Source: an uncultured Lachnospiraceae bacterium (GTDB taxonomy: Bacteria; Bacillota; Clostridia; Lachnospirales; Lachnospiraceae). From it: 64,000 nt of DNA. The stretch's first letter is position 1; every line of letters begins with the position of its first letter. Positions 17,593-26,527 of the stretch are shown here, in pieces. The notes beneath the pieces are model-generated. The model saw only the letters and a program-made list of their open reading frames with translations. It ran no database searches and had not been told where the DNA came from. A program made the translations under genes and the position numbers. The stretch covers positions 1-64,000 of the forward strand of contig CAJTMC010000007.1 in assembly GCA_910577115.1 (NCBI GenBank), read 5' to 3'.

Positions 17593-19356
17593 TTATATAT
17601 CTACTGCGTTTTCTGAATGATCCCTGTCTGGTCTTTGACCGTTAAAATTTTCACGATTTGGTTTCTCTCCGCCAAAATCTTTTTCATTCGGCATTTCTGC
17701 GTCCGGTTTTTCTCCATTTGGTGGCATTTCTCCATTCGGCGGCATTTCTCCGTTTTGCCTTCCGCCCCGGTGCGGCGTTTGATCCGCTCCGCCTTTCATA
17801 TTTCCGCGTCCGCCGCCCATTTCATGACCGGACCCATAAATCAAACCGTCCATTGTAATCTGCGTTTCTTCCGTTCCTATTTTCAGCGTATAGGTTCCGC
17901 CGTCAACAATTTCGGGACAGCTCACCACAACGGAGTCGTAGCCTTTCTCAATCGTGTGCACAATCAGCTCTTTTCCGTTGCTGTCAAGAAGCATAACGTC
18001 TGTCCCTGCCTGCTGCTGTGACTGTATATTTACAAGAATAGCGCCTTGTGTAGAACCCTCGCAAAAGTTTACTGCCATACCGCTCTGTCCTGCTGCCACC
18101 ACTGTTCCGCCGCTCACTTGCGCAAAAATGCCGTAATCAAGCGCGCCGTCGCCTCCGCCGGCAGATCCCATCACAAAGACTTCCCCGCCGCTGACCGTAA
18201 TATAACCGTTGGAATCAATCCCGTCGCCTTCCGCATTAATTCTGACTGTTCCGCCTGTGATATTGATATTCGCGTCCGCATGCGTATCACCCGCTCCGCG
18301 AAAGCTGCCTGCATTTTCACTCCGCGCTGTCTGTGTGGAAGTTCTCTTGTCTGTCGCATTCAAGCCGTCGTCCAAAGATGTAATATCGATTGTTCCGCCG
18401 CTGATATTAATCAGGCGGGCTTCAAAGCCTTCCTCAGACTTCGTTACCGTAAGGCTGCCGCCGGCAATATAAATTTCATTCAATGCTTCGATTCCGTCAC
18501 CTTCTGCCGCAAAGTCAAAAGTTCCGCCCTCTATATAAACCCATCCTGACGTATCGTCTTCATCATCTTCCGAATGAACTGCGTCCTTTCCCGACGTAAT
18601 CGTGAAGCTGCCGTCTGCAACTGCGACGCTTTCCTTTCCCGAAAGTCCGTGGGAAGCTGCCGTAATGATGTAGGTTCCGTTCGTTATTACAAGATCATTT
18701 TTGGAAACAACGCCATGTCCTGCCGGAGAGGCAATCGTAAGGCTTCCTGTTCCGTTCAGGGTTAAATCGTCCTTGGAAAAGATAACGGCATCAATATTGT
18801 TATCGTCTATCGCCTCAAACGAACCGCTGTTTGTGAGCGTATTTACCGTCCCGTCCGCGAGCGTGATAAAGACTTTATCGGCGCTCTTAACATAAACCGG
18901 CGCTGACATGGCGCTTGTAATATCTGCTCCGTTAAGAACAAGCTGCACTTTTTCAGACTTGTCAACGTCCACGATAATCATGCCGTTTTTCATTGTGCCT
19001 TCAATAATATAAGTACCTTCCCTGTTAACGGTTATGGTATTCGCATCAATCGCAACGCCTGCGCTGTCCGTCGTTGCGCCGTCACCGCGCAGCGTTATCC
19101 TTTCACATTCGTCTTCCGCATATTCACCGCTTAAATCGCGCTTTGAAAATACATCGTCGGGAGCAATTATGGTCGTTTCTCCCTCAAATGTCTGACTGGC
19201 CATATGATTGGCCGCATCATTGTTAATATTTTCACGTTCATCCTCGCCTGCATTTTTGCCAACTATGTTTTCCTGCGTCACTTCTAAGGTATTGGAACAG
19301 GCTGTCATCAGTAAACCGGCGGATAATACCGCTGCAAGTAATTGATATTTTTTCAT
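17593..19356 (-). CDS. DUF4353 (Cthe_2159-type) carbohydrate-binding-like lipoprotein
   Basis: A 587-aa exported lipoprotein: signal peptide with lipobox LMTAC (Cys at about residue 20), then a long right-handed beta-helix-like region rich in GG, NGT and DGI turns (DALNGTGSLTI, SGGTIDITSLDDGLNATD, EGDGIDSNGYITVSGG). The C-terminal tail is disordered, with PPNGEM-type repeats and Asp/Glu/Asn. The family founder Cthe_2159 is a beta-helix protein that binds Ca and acidic polysaccharide. RBS AGAGGATTTAAG. It sits between the DUF4956 membrane protein and the two-component genes, so it is the surface component of this operon. Molecular role unproven. Confidence 0.88.
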   Translation of the reverse strand: MKKYQLLAAVLSAGLLMTACSNTLEVTQENIVGKNAGEDERENINNDAANHMASQTFEGETTIIAPDDVFSKRDLSGEYAEDECERITLRGDGATTDSAGVAIDANTITVNREGTYIIEGTMKNGMIIVDVDKSEKVQLVLNGADITSAMSAPVYVKSADKVFITLADGTVNTLTNSGSFEAIDDNNIDAVIFSKDDLTLNGTGSLTIASPAGHGVVSKNDLVITNGTYIITAASHGLSGKESVAVADGSFTITSGKDAVHSEDDEDDTSGWVYIEGGTFDFAAEGDGIEALNEIYIAGGSLTVTKSEEGFEARLINISGGTIDITSLDDGLNATDKRTSTQTARSENAGSFRGAGDTHADANINITGGTVRINAEGDGIDSNGYITVSGGEVFVMGSAGGGDGALDYGIFAQVSGGTVVAAGQSGMAVNFCEGSTQGAILVNIQSQQQAGTDVMLLDSNGKELIVHTIEKGYDSVVVSCPEIVDGGTYTLKIGTEETQITMDGLIYGSGHEMGGGRGNMKGGADQTPHRGGRQNGEMPPNGEMPPNGEKPDAEMPNEKDFGGEKPNRENFNGQRPDRDHSENAVDI

Positions 19357-19449
19357 CTTAAATCCTCTTTTCTGTCACAAAACTTCTATTTTAAAATTTC
19401 TATTATAACAACTACATATAAAGGAAACCATTTTATCAGTTTTCTCCAA

Positions 19450-20148
19450 TTAAAGCTCTGGCTGCATTGTCGTTTCCTGCCTTGAAACAGTGATTTCCAA
19501 ATTCCCGTTCCGGCATCTGATCGCATCAATCAATGCCTTTTCCACGCTTCTGTCCTTTAATGTCATATCATAAGTCAGCCGGAAAAGACTTCCCATATTG
19601 GTCGTTTTCACGCTGACAAGCTCGTTGTCCTTTGTATACTTCTCAAAAAGATCGTCAAAAACCTCTGTGTAATCCAAATCCTCCGGAATCGTAATACGCA
19701 TCGTCTTTTTTAAGGCGGTCTGCTTTTTGGTGCCGAATCCGGTCTGTGAATAAAGCACATAGGCTGCACTTAATACGATTGCAAACAAAAATCCGTAGGC
19801 GATATACCCCATTCCTGTTATCAGACCCGTTCCCATTGCAAGGAAGAGAACACCGATTTCTTTTGCAGTACCCGGCAGTGACCGAAACCGCACAAGGCTG
19901 AACGCCCCTGCCGTCGCAACTCCCGCGCCCACATTTCCGTTAACCATCATAATGACCGCGCATACAATTGCGGGAATCATGGCAAGCGTTACAATAAAGC
20001 TTCTCGAATATTCGTTTTTGTACATGTACATCACTGCTATTATTAATCCTATAACAAGTGAACTGAGAATGCAAATCATAAAATCTGACACTGCGATAAC
20101 GTCAGCCGTTTCAGCGTCAAATAATCCTTTCAATATTGTTTCCGGCAT
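19450..20148 (-). CDS. DUF4956 integral membrane protein
   Basis: A 232-aa protein: about four membrane helices in the first 145 residues (FMICILSSLVIGLIIAVMY and later), then a soluble C-terminal domain of about 85 residues (ITIPEDLDYTEVFDDLF ... SVEKALIDAIRC). The block GAFSLVRFRSLPGTAKEIG between helices is the family signature. DUF4956 genes are commonly adjacent to VTC-type polyphosphate polymerase genes, as here. By analogy with the yeast VTC complex, it may provide the membrane path or anchor for the polymerase; that is inference. RBS GGAAGGAG. Confidence 0.9.
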   Translation of the reverse strand: MPETILKGLFDAETADVIAVSDFMICILSSLVIGLIIAVMYMYKNEYSRSFIVTLAMIPAIVCAVIMMVNGNVGAGVATAGAFSLVRFRSLPGTAKEIGVLFLAMGTGLITGMGYIAYGFLFAIVLSAAYVLYSQTGFGTKKQTALKKTMRITIPEDLDYTEVFDDLFEKYTKDNELVSVKTTNMGSLFRLTYDMTLKDRSVEKALIDAIRCRNGNLEITVSRQETTMQPEL

Positions 20149-20253
20149 TTTAATAATTGCTCCTTCCTGTATTTTCCTGTTTTAAGATGTGCCCGTTGCC
20201 AACACCGACAGACACAAGCCTGTTTTCCGCTAAGAAACAGATTCCTGTCCTTT

Positions 20254-20985
20254 TTAAGCAATAAATATTTTTCGATTCGCGTCCTCCGCGCCGTAAATCA
20301 TGTTAAGATACGCTGCGCCGTATTTTGAAAAAGAGGTCTTATAAATCCGCCCCTGCGTCAATACCTTCGTCATCCAAAGCGGGATACCGCCCGAGGTTTT
20401 AATCTCCATCAGCACACAATCCTGATCAATCAGCCGTTCGCCCCATATCTCTTCCGAAAGTGATAATGCTTCCCGTCTTGCCAAAATATTTTCATCAAAC
20501 GTCACGCGGAAATCACTTCCGTCCAACGCATAAAACGCTTCCCGTTCATAAGATAAAAATACCTTTGCCTCCATCGTCTGATAGTACGTAAAAAAGTATG
20601 CAATCTCGCGCCCAATCTGCGTATCAACCGGAAACGGCGCTGTGCTTCCTTTTTTCAGCCATGCGGACAAGTCGGTGTACGGAAGGGATTCCCGCCGCTT
20701 GTAGACGATATCGTCATACTTCTTTTTTAATTCGACAAAAATCTTATCCTGCGCTATTACCTTTTCATAGCTTCGGATGCGAAGCTTTTCCTTATAGCTT
20801 GGTTTTTCAATGGAGCGCCGCACCAGTCTGTAATTGTCCGTATCGAAATAGACATTTCTGATTTGCGTATGTCCGAAGCTGTCAAGCCGCATATGCGGAA
20901 GCATCGCCTCCAATACTGTCTTTTGCTGCTTTCCTGTCATCATATATTTCATTTCATACCGCTTAAAAACTGCCTGATATGCCAT
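20254..20985 (-). CDS. VTC-domain polyphosphate polymerase
   Basis: A 243-aa soluble protein made of one VTC catalytic (tunnel-fold) domain. Typical basic and acidic tunnel residues are visible: FKRYEMKYM, IRNVYFDT, KLRIRSYEK, FVELKKKYD, VYKRRE, VLMEIKTSGG, LWMTKVL and TSFSKYG. In yeast Vtc4 this domain makes polyphosphate from ATP. The ATG at 20985 fits the family N-terminus; a TTG at 20997 lies too close to the GAGGAG motif. First gene of the operon with DUF4956, DUF4353, response regulator and kinase. Confidence 0.9.
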   Translation of the reverse strand: MAYQAVFKRYEMKYMMTGKQQKTVLEAMLPHMRLDSFGHTQIRNVYFDTDNYRLVRRSIEKPSYKEKLRIRSYEKVIAQDKIFVELKKKYDDIVYKRRESLPYTDLSAWLKKGSTAPFPVDTQIGREIAYFFTYYQTMEAKVFLSYEREAFYALDGSDFRVTFDENILARREALSLSEEIWGERLIDQDCVLMEIKTSGGIPLWMTKVLTQGRIYKTSFSKYGAAYLNMIYGAEDANRKIFIA

Positions 20986-21041
20986 ATTGTTTCTCAATAC
21001 TCCTCTCTTCCTCTGCGGTTTTTGGTGTTATTTATGAGATA

Positions 21042-21096
21042 AGTATACAGTGGAAAGCTTAAGCGAAGCTTAAATGGAGTGTGAAGAAATTGTGAA
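21042..21096 (-). promoter_or_regulatory. response-regulator-type promoter: two sets of 11-bp-phased direct repeats
   Basis: On the minus strand -10 TATACT (21047-21042) has no -35 hexamer. Instead TTAAGCT-N4-TTAAGCT (21073-21067 and 21062-21056, period 11) covers the -35 position, and TTCACA-N5-TTCACA (21096-21091 and 21085-21080, also period 11) lies just upstream. Paired 11-bp-period repeats replacing the -35 are the signature of PhoB/OmpR-class activation. The operon downstream encodes such a regulator. Confidence 0.65.
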
Positions 21097-21223
21097 CTAT
21101 ACAGGGATTTTCATATCCTTTTGTCACTAGCATTTAACGAATAGACACATGTTTTTCAAAAGCGCATAAAAGGCGGCCTGACTAGACATATATGTCCGTC
21201 AATGGCCATATCTCACTATTTTA

Positions 21224-21252
21224 TCGACTTTTTGGAAATTATCATGTATAAT
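21224..21252 (+). promoter_or_regulatory. probable promoter of the SPFH operon
   Basis: TCGACT (21224-21229), 17 bases, perfect TATAAT (21247-21252), about 55 bases before ATG 21308. Confidence 0.5.
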
Positions 21253-21307
21253 GGAATATATTGACAAATTATAAAATAAATCAAGGTACAGAAAGGATAA
21301 AAGGAAC

Positions 21308-22654
21308 ATGGCGTTATTCAACAAAAATCCAAAAGAACAGCCACATTCAGGAATTCTCGGCTCATTTTCCGTTGATACCATCAAATGGGAACCGGAAAGT
21401 GACAAAGAAGCCGCAATCATTGTACATAAGCATATTTATGAAGATTTCCCAAACGGCTCCTATTTAATTGTAGGCGCATCGCAAATGGCAGTATTCACAA
21501 ATAATATGTCGGCAGAAGGCTCTCTGGACGCTACCGGATCCGGACAGGCGCAGGTGGCAACATTTATCGGTCCCTGCAAGATTAAGCTGGAAACAGGGGA
21601 CAGCCGTTTTGCTCCGTTTCGAAATATCGCCCATACCTTAACGGGAGGAGAATCCGCATTTCACAGTACGGTTTATTTTATCAATACAACTTATATGAAC
21701 GAGTTAAGCTGGGGAACACATGCCCCGACTGTTGTGGAAGATCCGGAAGAAGGCATCAACGTACACGTACGTGCGTTCGGATTATTTGGCGTACATATTG
21801 ATCAGACCGATTCGGCAAATGCCGTAATCAATGCCCGCAAATTCCTCCAAAAAATTGTAGGAACCCGCGCAGACTACACAAGAGACGAGCTTGTCAACTT
21901 TATGAGGGCTAAAATTTTAGAATACGTCCCTGACCTGTTGGCGAAAAGCATTGTTGACCAGCAGATTGGTATTTTAAAAATTAACACCCGCCTTTCTGAT
22001 TTTTCCCAAATAATTAAGAATAAACTGATAGAACATTTTGCTGAATTTGGCTTAACGCTGGATAACTTTTCTTTCTCAAATATTAATGCGCCTGATGAAG
22101 ACCTTGCCGCAATTAATGAAATGAAAATTCAAAAGAAGCGCGACAGACTCGAGGCAGAAGGGTCCGCTGCAAAAATGGACATTGAATCTGCCGCAAGAGC
22201 GCGTATGCGGGAGCGGGAAGGCTATACCTATCAGCAGGAACAGTCTTTTCAGGTCATGCAGTCTGCCGCCGCAAACGAAGGAACTGCGGCAACACTCATG
22301 GGTGCAGGCATGGGGCTTGGCATGGGAGTCGGCGTTGGCGGTGCTGTAGGAACAGGAATGAATGCAATTGCGCAAAACACAATCGGCAGTATGCAGCAGC
22401 AGCCCGCGAATAACCAGCAGTCAACCATATGTTCCGCGTGTCAGACACCGAATCCGTCATCGGCAAAATTCTGTGTCAACTGTGGACAAAAGCTGGTTAC
22501 TGAAGAGCATTGTCCGGAGTGTGGCGGTGTTGTTGTAAAGGGAGCGAAGTTCTGTCCAAACTGCGGTAAAAAATTATTGCAGGTATGCGCAAACTGCGGT
22601 AAGGAGCTCGTAAGCGGGGCAAAATTCTGCCTTGAGTGCGGAAATCCGGTGTAG
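21308..22654 (+). CDS. SPFH-domain protein with C-terminal zinc ribbons (YdjI-like)
   Basis: A 448-aa protein. The N-terminal ~300 residues are the SPFH/virion-core-like domain seen in Bacillus YdjI (NGSYLIVGASQMAVF, INTTYMNELSWGT, FGLFGVHI, DFSQIIKNKL). A helical Ala/Glu/Arg segment (ESAARARMREREGY) follows, then a Gly-rich hydrophobic stretch (MGAGMGLGMGVGVGG) and three CxxC zinc-ribbon pairs at the C-terminus (CSACQ/CVNCG, CPECG/CPNCG, CANCG/CLECG). RBS AAAGGAAC. First gene of a four- or five-gene operon with other zinc-ribbon and membrane proteins. In Bacillus the ydjFGHI genes respond to envelope stress; a similar role is plausible here. Confidence 0.85.
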   Translation: MALFNKNPKEQPHSGILGSFSVDTIKWEPESDKEAAIIVHKHIYEDFPNGSYLIVGASQMAVFTNNMSAEGSLDATGSGQAQVATFIGPCKIKLETGDSRFAPFRNIAHTLTGGESAFHSTVYFINTTYMNELSWGTHAPTVVEDPEEGINVHVRAFGLFGVHIDQTDSANAVINARKFLQKIVGTRADYTRDELVNFMRAKILEYVPDLLAKSIVDQQIGILKINTRLSDFSQIIKNKLIEHFAEFGLTLDNFSFSNINAPDEDLAAINEMKIQKKRDRLEAEGSAAKMDIESAARARMREREGYTYQQEQSFQVMQSAAANEGTAATLMGAGMGLGMGVGVGGAVGTGMNAIAQNTIGSMQQQPANNQQSTICSACQTPNPSSAKFCVNCGQKLVTEEHCPECGGVVVKGAKFCPNCGKKLLQVCANCGKELVSGAKFCLECGNPV

Positions 22655-22726
22655 AAAAAAGAGGCAGCTTGTGCATGACAGCATTGTGAACAAGCTCACA
22701 TTGAACTCGCAAACTGTGAAAGGAGC

Positions 22727-23416
22727 ATGGTTATAAAAATGATTAAAAAAATACTTTTGGCAGGACTGACAGTGATATGGATTGTCGGATTTATCTTATG
22801 CTGGAGCTTCCTCTATGCAGGCCCCAATTATTGGCTCGGTTTTCTGTTCGGGCTTGTAGGCTTTGCGGCCGCCGGAATAAGTGTGTACTTTCTTGAAAAA
22901 AGCAATCACAGCACAACGGAAACCGGTTGTATTCCCGTATACTATACCGCCGTATTCGTGGTTCTTATGATTTTGCTGAATCTGTATTTTGCATTTATGC
23001 AGATATTTTCGCTGATGCCTGTTTTTATCGTGGCAAACCTGTTACTGATTCTGATTTACGGTGTGCTGTTCTACGGGGCAGTCAGACATCTTATGCGCGT
23101 TAACGATCTGACGGAATATGCACCTGAAAAAATGAAGAATATCGCAAATATATCACAGCAATTATCAGTACTGCTAAGCATCTCCAAAGACACAGGCATC
23201 AGACAGGAATTATTAAAGCTCAAAGAAACTGTCGATTACAGCAACAATGTGTCTCAAAGCTTTTCCGAGAACGACGAGAAAGCATTTCTTGAGAAGTTAT
23301 ACAAGATTCAGGAAGAATTGTCAGGCGGCTTGGACACAGATACGATAATCCATAGCATCAAAGATGCTGCAAGCACATGGAGCGTGCGAAACAGCCGCAT
23401 CAACAGCACGCGATAA
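22727..23416 (+). CDS. membrane protein of the SPFH operon
   Basis: A 229-aa protein with four membrane helices in the first ~125 residues (two at the N-terminus, LAGLTVIWIVGFILC and WLGFLFGLVGFAAAG; two more at about 60-115). A cytoplasmic helical tail follows (LSVLLSISKDTGIRQELLKLKE). The start may be ATG 22727 or the in-frame ATG 22739; AAAGGAGC precedes both. No family recognised. It lies between the SPFH and zinc-ribbon genes, all on one strand with gaps under 90 bases, so a shared membrane-associated assembly is the simplest reading (inference). Confidence 0.7.
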   Translation: MVIKMIKKILLAGLTVIWIVGFILCWSFLYAGPNYWLGFLFGLVGFAAAGISVYFLEKSNHSTTETGCIPVYYTAVFVVLMILLNLYFAFMQIFSLMPVFIVANLLLILIYGVLFYGAVRHLMRVNDLTEYAPEKMKNIANISQQLSVLLSISKDTGIRQELLKLKETVDYSNNVSQSFSENDEKAFLEKLYKIQEELSGGLDTDTIIHSIKDAASTWSVRNSRINSTR

Positions 23417-23501
23417 ACAAACGTAATTTTCTATTGAACGCAAGGGAAGCGTAAAAGATAACGCTTTTGCTCACAAGATTATGAACGAATGGAGGTTCAC
23501 T

Positions 23502-24308
23502 ATGAATTCAGGCGGATTACAGTGTCATGGCTGCGGCAGCTCTAATGTGGAATTTGATCCTAAAAACAGAAAACTAATCTGCAATACCTGCGGCAAAGAG
23601 GAATACTATTCCAGAGCAACGCTGAATACAAACGGAAAAGTCGTTTTCAGCCGGCAGAACGCAATACAGTTTTTTATGGACGGCAGATTTGAGGATTCCA
23701 GACATTACGCGATGGAAGTTTTAAACATTTTGGCAGACAACGCGCCTGCTTTGTATATAATGGCTTATTACGAAGAATTTGTCGTAAAAAACGACGGTGC
23801 GCTGAAACGCTTTTTTCATCAAATGCAGGAGGTCGCTTTGGAATATGACGAGGTGCAGGATCTAAGGAATCTGTTTGTGGCATCATCATATAGATTACAG
23901 GATTTTGAGACAGATATGATACAACTGATTGCTGCAAATATGCAGGCGGAAGAGGACATGGAAGAATTGTGCGGATTTATCGATCAGGTATGTCCCTACC
24001 TAATTTCCAAGAGAACCTCAACCGGATATCTGACAAAAGAACTCGCCGACATGTATCGAGAGCTTGCAGAACACTGCACAATTCCCAAGACATGCTTTGC
24101 GTTGTTAAAGTCGATGGAAACCAATCCGGATTCGCCGTATATGGATAACAGCTTTTATTTAAAATCCAAGACGCGTTACTTTTATGACAATTATATCATT
24201 CCCATCGGTACTATTATCAATGCAATGAGCAGTCAGGAATATAAGGAAAAATTTGTCAGTACCTATCAAAAAAAACAGGCTAAATTTTTAGCCGATGCAG
24301 AATTGTAG
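23502..24308 (+). CDS. TFIIB-type zinc-ribbon protein of the SPFH operon
   Basis: A 268-aa soluble protein with an N-terminal zinc ribbon (CHGCGSSNVEFDPKNR ... CNTCG, about residues 8-35), followed by an all-helical domain without membrane segments. The start ATG 23502 is fixed by TGGAGGTTCACT; the frame open from 23481 includes the RBS itself. The ribbon resembles that of Bacillus YdjG, another member of the YdjFGHI group, which supports reading this operon as a YdjGHI relative. Function unknown. Confidence 0.75.
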   Translation: MNSGGLQCHGCGSSNVEFDPKNRKLICNTCGKEEYYSRATLNTNGKVVFSRQNAIQFFMDGRFEDSRHYAMEVLNILADNAPALYIMAYYEEFVVKNDGALKRFFHQMQEVALEYDEVQDLRNLFVASSYRLQDFETDMIQLIAANMQAEEDMEELCGFIDQVCPYLISKRTSTGYLTKELADMYRELAEHCTIPKTCFALLKSMETNPDSPYMDNSFYLKSKTRYFYDNYIIPIGTIINAMSSQEYKEKFVSTYQKKQAKFLADAEL

Positions 24309-24378
24309 GGATACGGTTGAAAAAACATAATTTCATTTTTTCAACCCGCACAGAGAGCGTATGCAAAAGGAGGTAAAA

Positions 24379-26034
24379 ATGGCAGAACAAACCGTACAAA
24401 CAGTACATATTGACGTAACAAGGCTGGAGCGCAAAATTGACGCGCTTTCGGCAACAACGGAACAGCTTAGCACAATGGTGAATAACACCAACATGGCGAT
24501 TGAAACTGCAAATCATAATATTGCGGTTTTGACGCAAAAATTTCAGGAAATGGCAAACGACCAGAAAAGACAGGCTGCCCTGCAACAGGCAGCAACGGAG
24601 CTTGTCCAAACAAGACAGGAACTGGAACAAAACTATGGAAATTACAAGATTATCCGGCAAACAATGCTTGGCGTACTACAGGCTACCGACTTAGCGCTTG
24701 TTAAAAAAGCAACAATTTCAAGAGTATCAGAAGAGCTAATGCTATCCACTCCCACATACTGGCTTGCGCCATGTTTGGTTGCCGTTGCCGCATGGATTGG
24801 CAATGACAGGGATTTAGCACAGCGCGCAATTGCGGAGGCTGTGAAACGGGATGAGGAACGAACTGCTATTACTATGGCGCTCATCTGCCGCAGAAATAAC
24901 AGAGTGGAAACATGCTATGAGTGGCTGTCAATCTACTTCTCCCACCAAAACGCAGCAAATTTTTCGGAGGGAAGCTTTGCATACATTGACGCTTATATCA
25001 ATGGCGTATTCGGACCCGACAAGAAGCATATGTGCGATGATTACGTGATGCAGTGGATGAATGAAATCCGGGGAAGCAGCAGCAACTTTGAGGCATCGCA
25101 GGAAAAAATATGGAAGGAATACTGTAGCCGGTTCAGTCTTGACATTTCGCACCTTTATCCGGATTTAGACGGCACTGTAACGGAGTACGACAGCATCAAT
25201 GAATATGTCAGCAGAATTTTAGCAGTCGATCCCATTGCAGAGAACCTGACCGGAATCAACAACGCATACATTGACCAAAACAGACTAAAAGCCAAGATTG
25301 ACGAGAGCCTGATCCAGCTCATCAGCAGGTATAACGAAGATGAAGAGCCTCTCCGAAAAGAGGAGAAATACTTATTAGCCATAAAGCATTTTGAGGGCGA
25401 TAAAGAAGCGGCGAAACAGTCTATTATTAAAGCAGAACAGAAACGCAAGCAGCAGACGCTGAATCTGGTCGAACAGATGTCCCATGTGATTCTGACGGAC
25501 AAAGACACTTCGCCTTCGGAGAGAAAGACAGCGGTTTCCTTTTTAAGCGGTTATATCCGAAAAGGGTTCCAAACATATATCACCGAAAAGAAGGACACAT
25601 TTCCAAATCAGATTACGATGAAGGTTGACGGCTGGACCGGAACTTCCGAGGACGGAAGTAATGCCGAGGAACTTTGCAGAGCTTTTGAAGCCGAAATGAC
25701 AACGCGGCGTGCAGCAGAGCTTGAAAAAGCAAAACGAAGCAACGAAAAAGCAATGATGATCAGTGCAATTGTACTGGCTGTTCTTGGTGTAATCTGCCTA
25801 TTTGCAATGCCGCCGTTTGGCGTTATTTTACTGGCGGGAGCCGCAGTCCTTGTTTATTTCTCCTTTAGGACAAAAAAGACAATCGCAGAAAAGATAGAGG
25901 CAATCGGACAAGACTATGCAAATCGGATCGAAAATGGAAAAGCAAAAATCAATCAAACAACAGCACAATGGAAAGAAGCCAAAGGTATTGTTTATCAATT
26001 TGAGAACAATCCGGTTCGAGAAATTATTGCATAA
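24379..26034 (+). CDS. coiled-coil protein with C-terminal membrane hairpin
   Basis: A 551-aa protein. Residues 1-90 form a coiled coil (VTRLERKIDALSATTEQL, TELVQTRQELEQNYGNY). The middle is helical and soluble. A hydrophobic hairpin lies at about residues 460-498 (MMISAIVLAVLGVICLFAM, FGVILLAGAAVLVYFSF), and a final coiled coil follows. No signal peptide, so the bulk is cytosolic and tail-anchored. Start ATG 24379 is set by AAAGGAGGTAAAA. No family recognised; it is the largest member of the SPFH/zinc-ribbon operon. Confidence 0.75.
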   Translation: MAEQTVQTVHIDVTRLERKIDALSATTEQLSTMVNNTNMAIETANHNIAVLTQKFQEMANDQKRQAALQQAATELVQTRQELEQNYGNYKIIRQTMLGVLQATDLALVKKATISRVSEELMLSTPTYWLAPCLVAVAAWIGNDRDLAQRAIAEAVKRDEERTAITMALICRRNNRVETCYEWLSIYFSHQNAANFSEGSFAYIDAYINGVFGPDKKHMCDDYVMQWMNEIRGSSSNFEASQEKIWKEYCSRFSLDISHLYPDLDGTVTEYDSINEYVSRILAVDPIAENLTGINNAYIDQNRLKAKIDESLIQLISRYNEDEEPLRKEEKYLLAIKHFEGDKEAAKQSIIKAEQKRKQQTLNLVEQMSHVILTDKDTSPSERKTAVSFLSGYIRKGFQTYITEKKDTFPNQITMKVDGWTGTSEDGSNAEELCRAFEAEMTTRRAAELEKAKRSNEKAMMISAIVLAVLGVICLFAMPPFGVILLAGAAVLVYFSFRTKKTIAEKIEAIGQDYANRIENGKAKINQTTAQWKEAKGIVYQFENNPVREIIA

Positions 26035-26077
26035 GTTTGCAATTCAAGTCTGCAAATAGAAAGGAGTTATTTATTTA

Positions 26078-26411
26078 ATGGAAAATAATTTTGATAATGA
26101 TTTTGACGAACTCGAATTTATGTTTGGTCAAGAAGAGTCGGATATCCAAAAGATGGAAAAAGTAGTTCTGACACAAAATCTTGAGGGATTTGCAAGCTGT
26201 TTCCCGGAATGGGATCTGCATCCGCCTGTAAAGAGATCGTGAAGTAAAAGCAGCCATGCAGGCATATGAGAAACCAAAGGAAACTTCCTATGGAGATCTG
26301 AGTTACATAGACGGAAAATATACCTATTACATATACTTCGATGATAACGGACTGGTGGAAGAAGTTGTAGTGGAAATGACCTTTTCAAAGAATTACGACG
26401 AGGTATCGTAA
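26078..26411 (+). pseudogene. small acidic gene apparently split by a frameshift
   Basis: ATG 26078, with AAAGGAG before it, encodes 54 residues (MENNFDNDFDELEFMFGQEE ... PPVKRS) to TGA 26240-26242. The next frame is open from the region just before that stop and continues as RDREVKAAMQAYEKPKE ... to TAA 26409-26411. The second part has no RBS before its first ATG (26256), and its composition continues the first, so one original protein of about 110 aa is likely, broken near 26230. A programmed shift or a sequencing error cannot be excluded. Last gene of the SPFH operon. Family unknown. Confidence 0.55.
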
Positions 26412-26461
26412 GCGGTGCATTGCCTATACTGCAATCAGGAACAAAAAAGGAACTGCAAAAT

Positions 26462-26498
26462 AAAAAGGGAAATCGGCTAATGTCGATTTCCCCTTTTT
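26462..26498. terminator. bidirectional terminator between the SPFH operon and trxA
   Basis: AAAAAGGGAAATCG and CGATTTCCCCTTTTT form a stem of at least nine GC-containing pairs, flanked by A and T runs that serve both convergent units. Confidence 0.88.
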
Positions 26499-26527
26499 CT
26501 TCTACCTTTTATTCTTTTTCGCACAAC

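Larger units (their letters stand above)
20986..21307. other. divergent regulatory region between VTC operon and SPFH operon
   Basis: No gene is seen. It holds the phased direct repeats and -10 box of the VTC operon (21042-21096), a GACATATATGTC palindrome (21185-21196), and the probable promoter of the SPFH operon (21224-21252). Confidence 0.6.
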
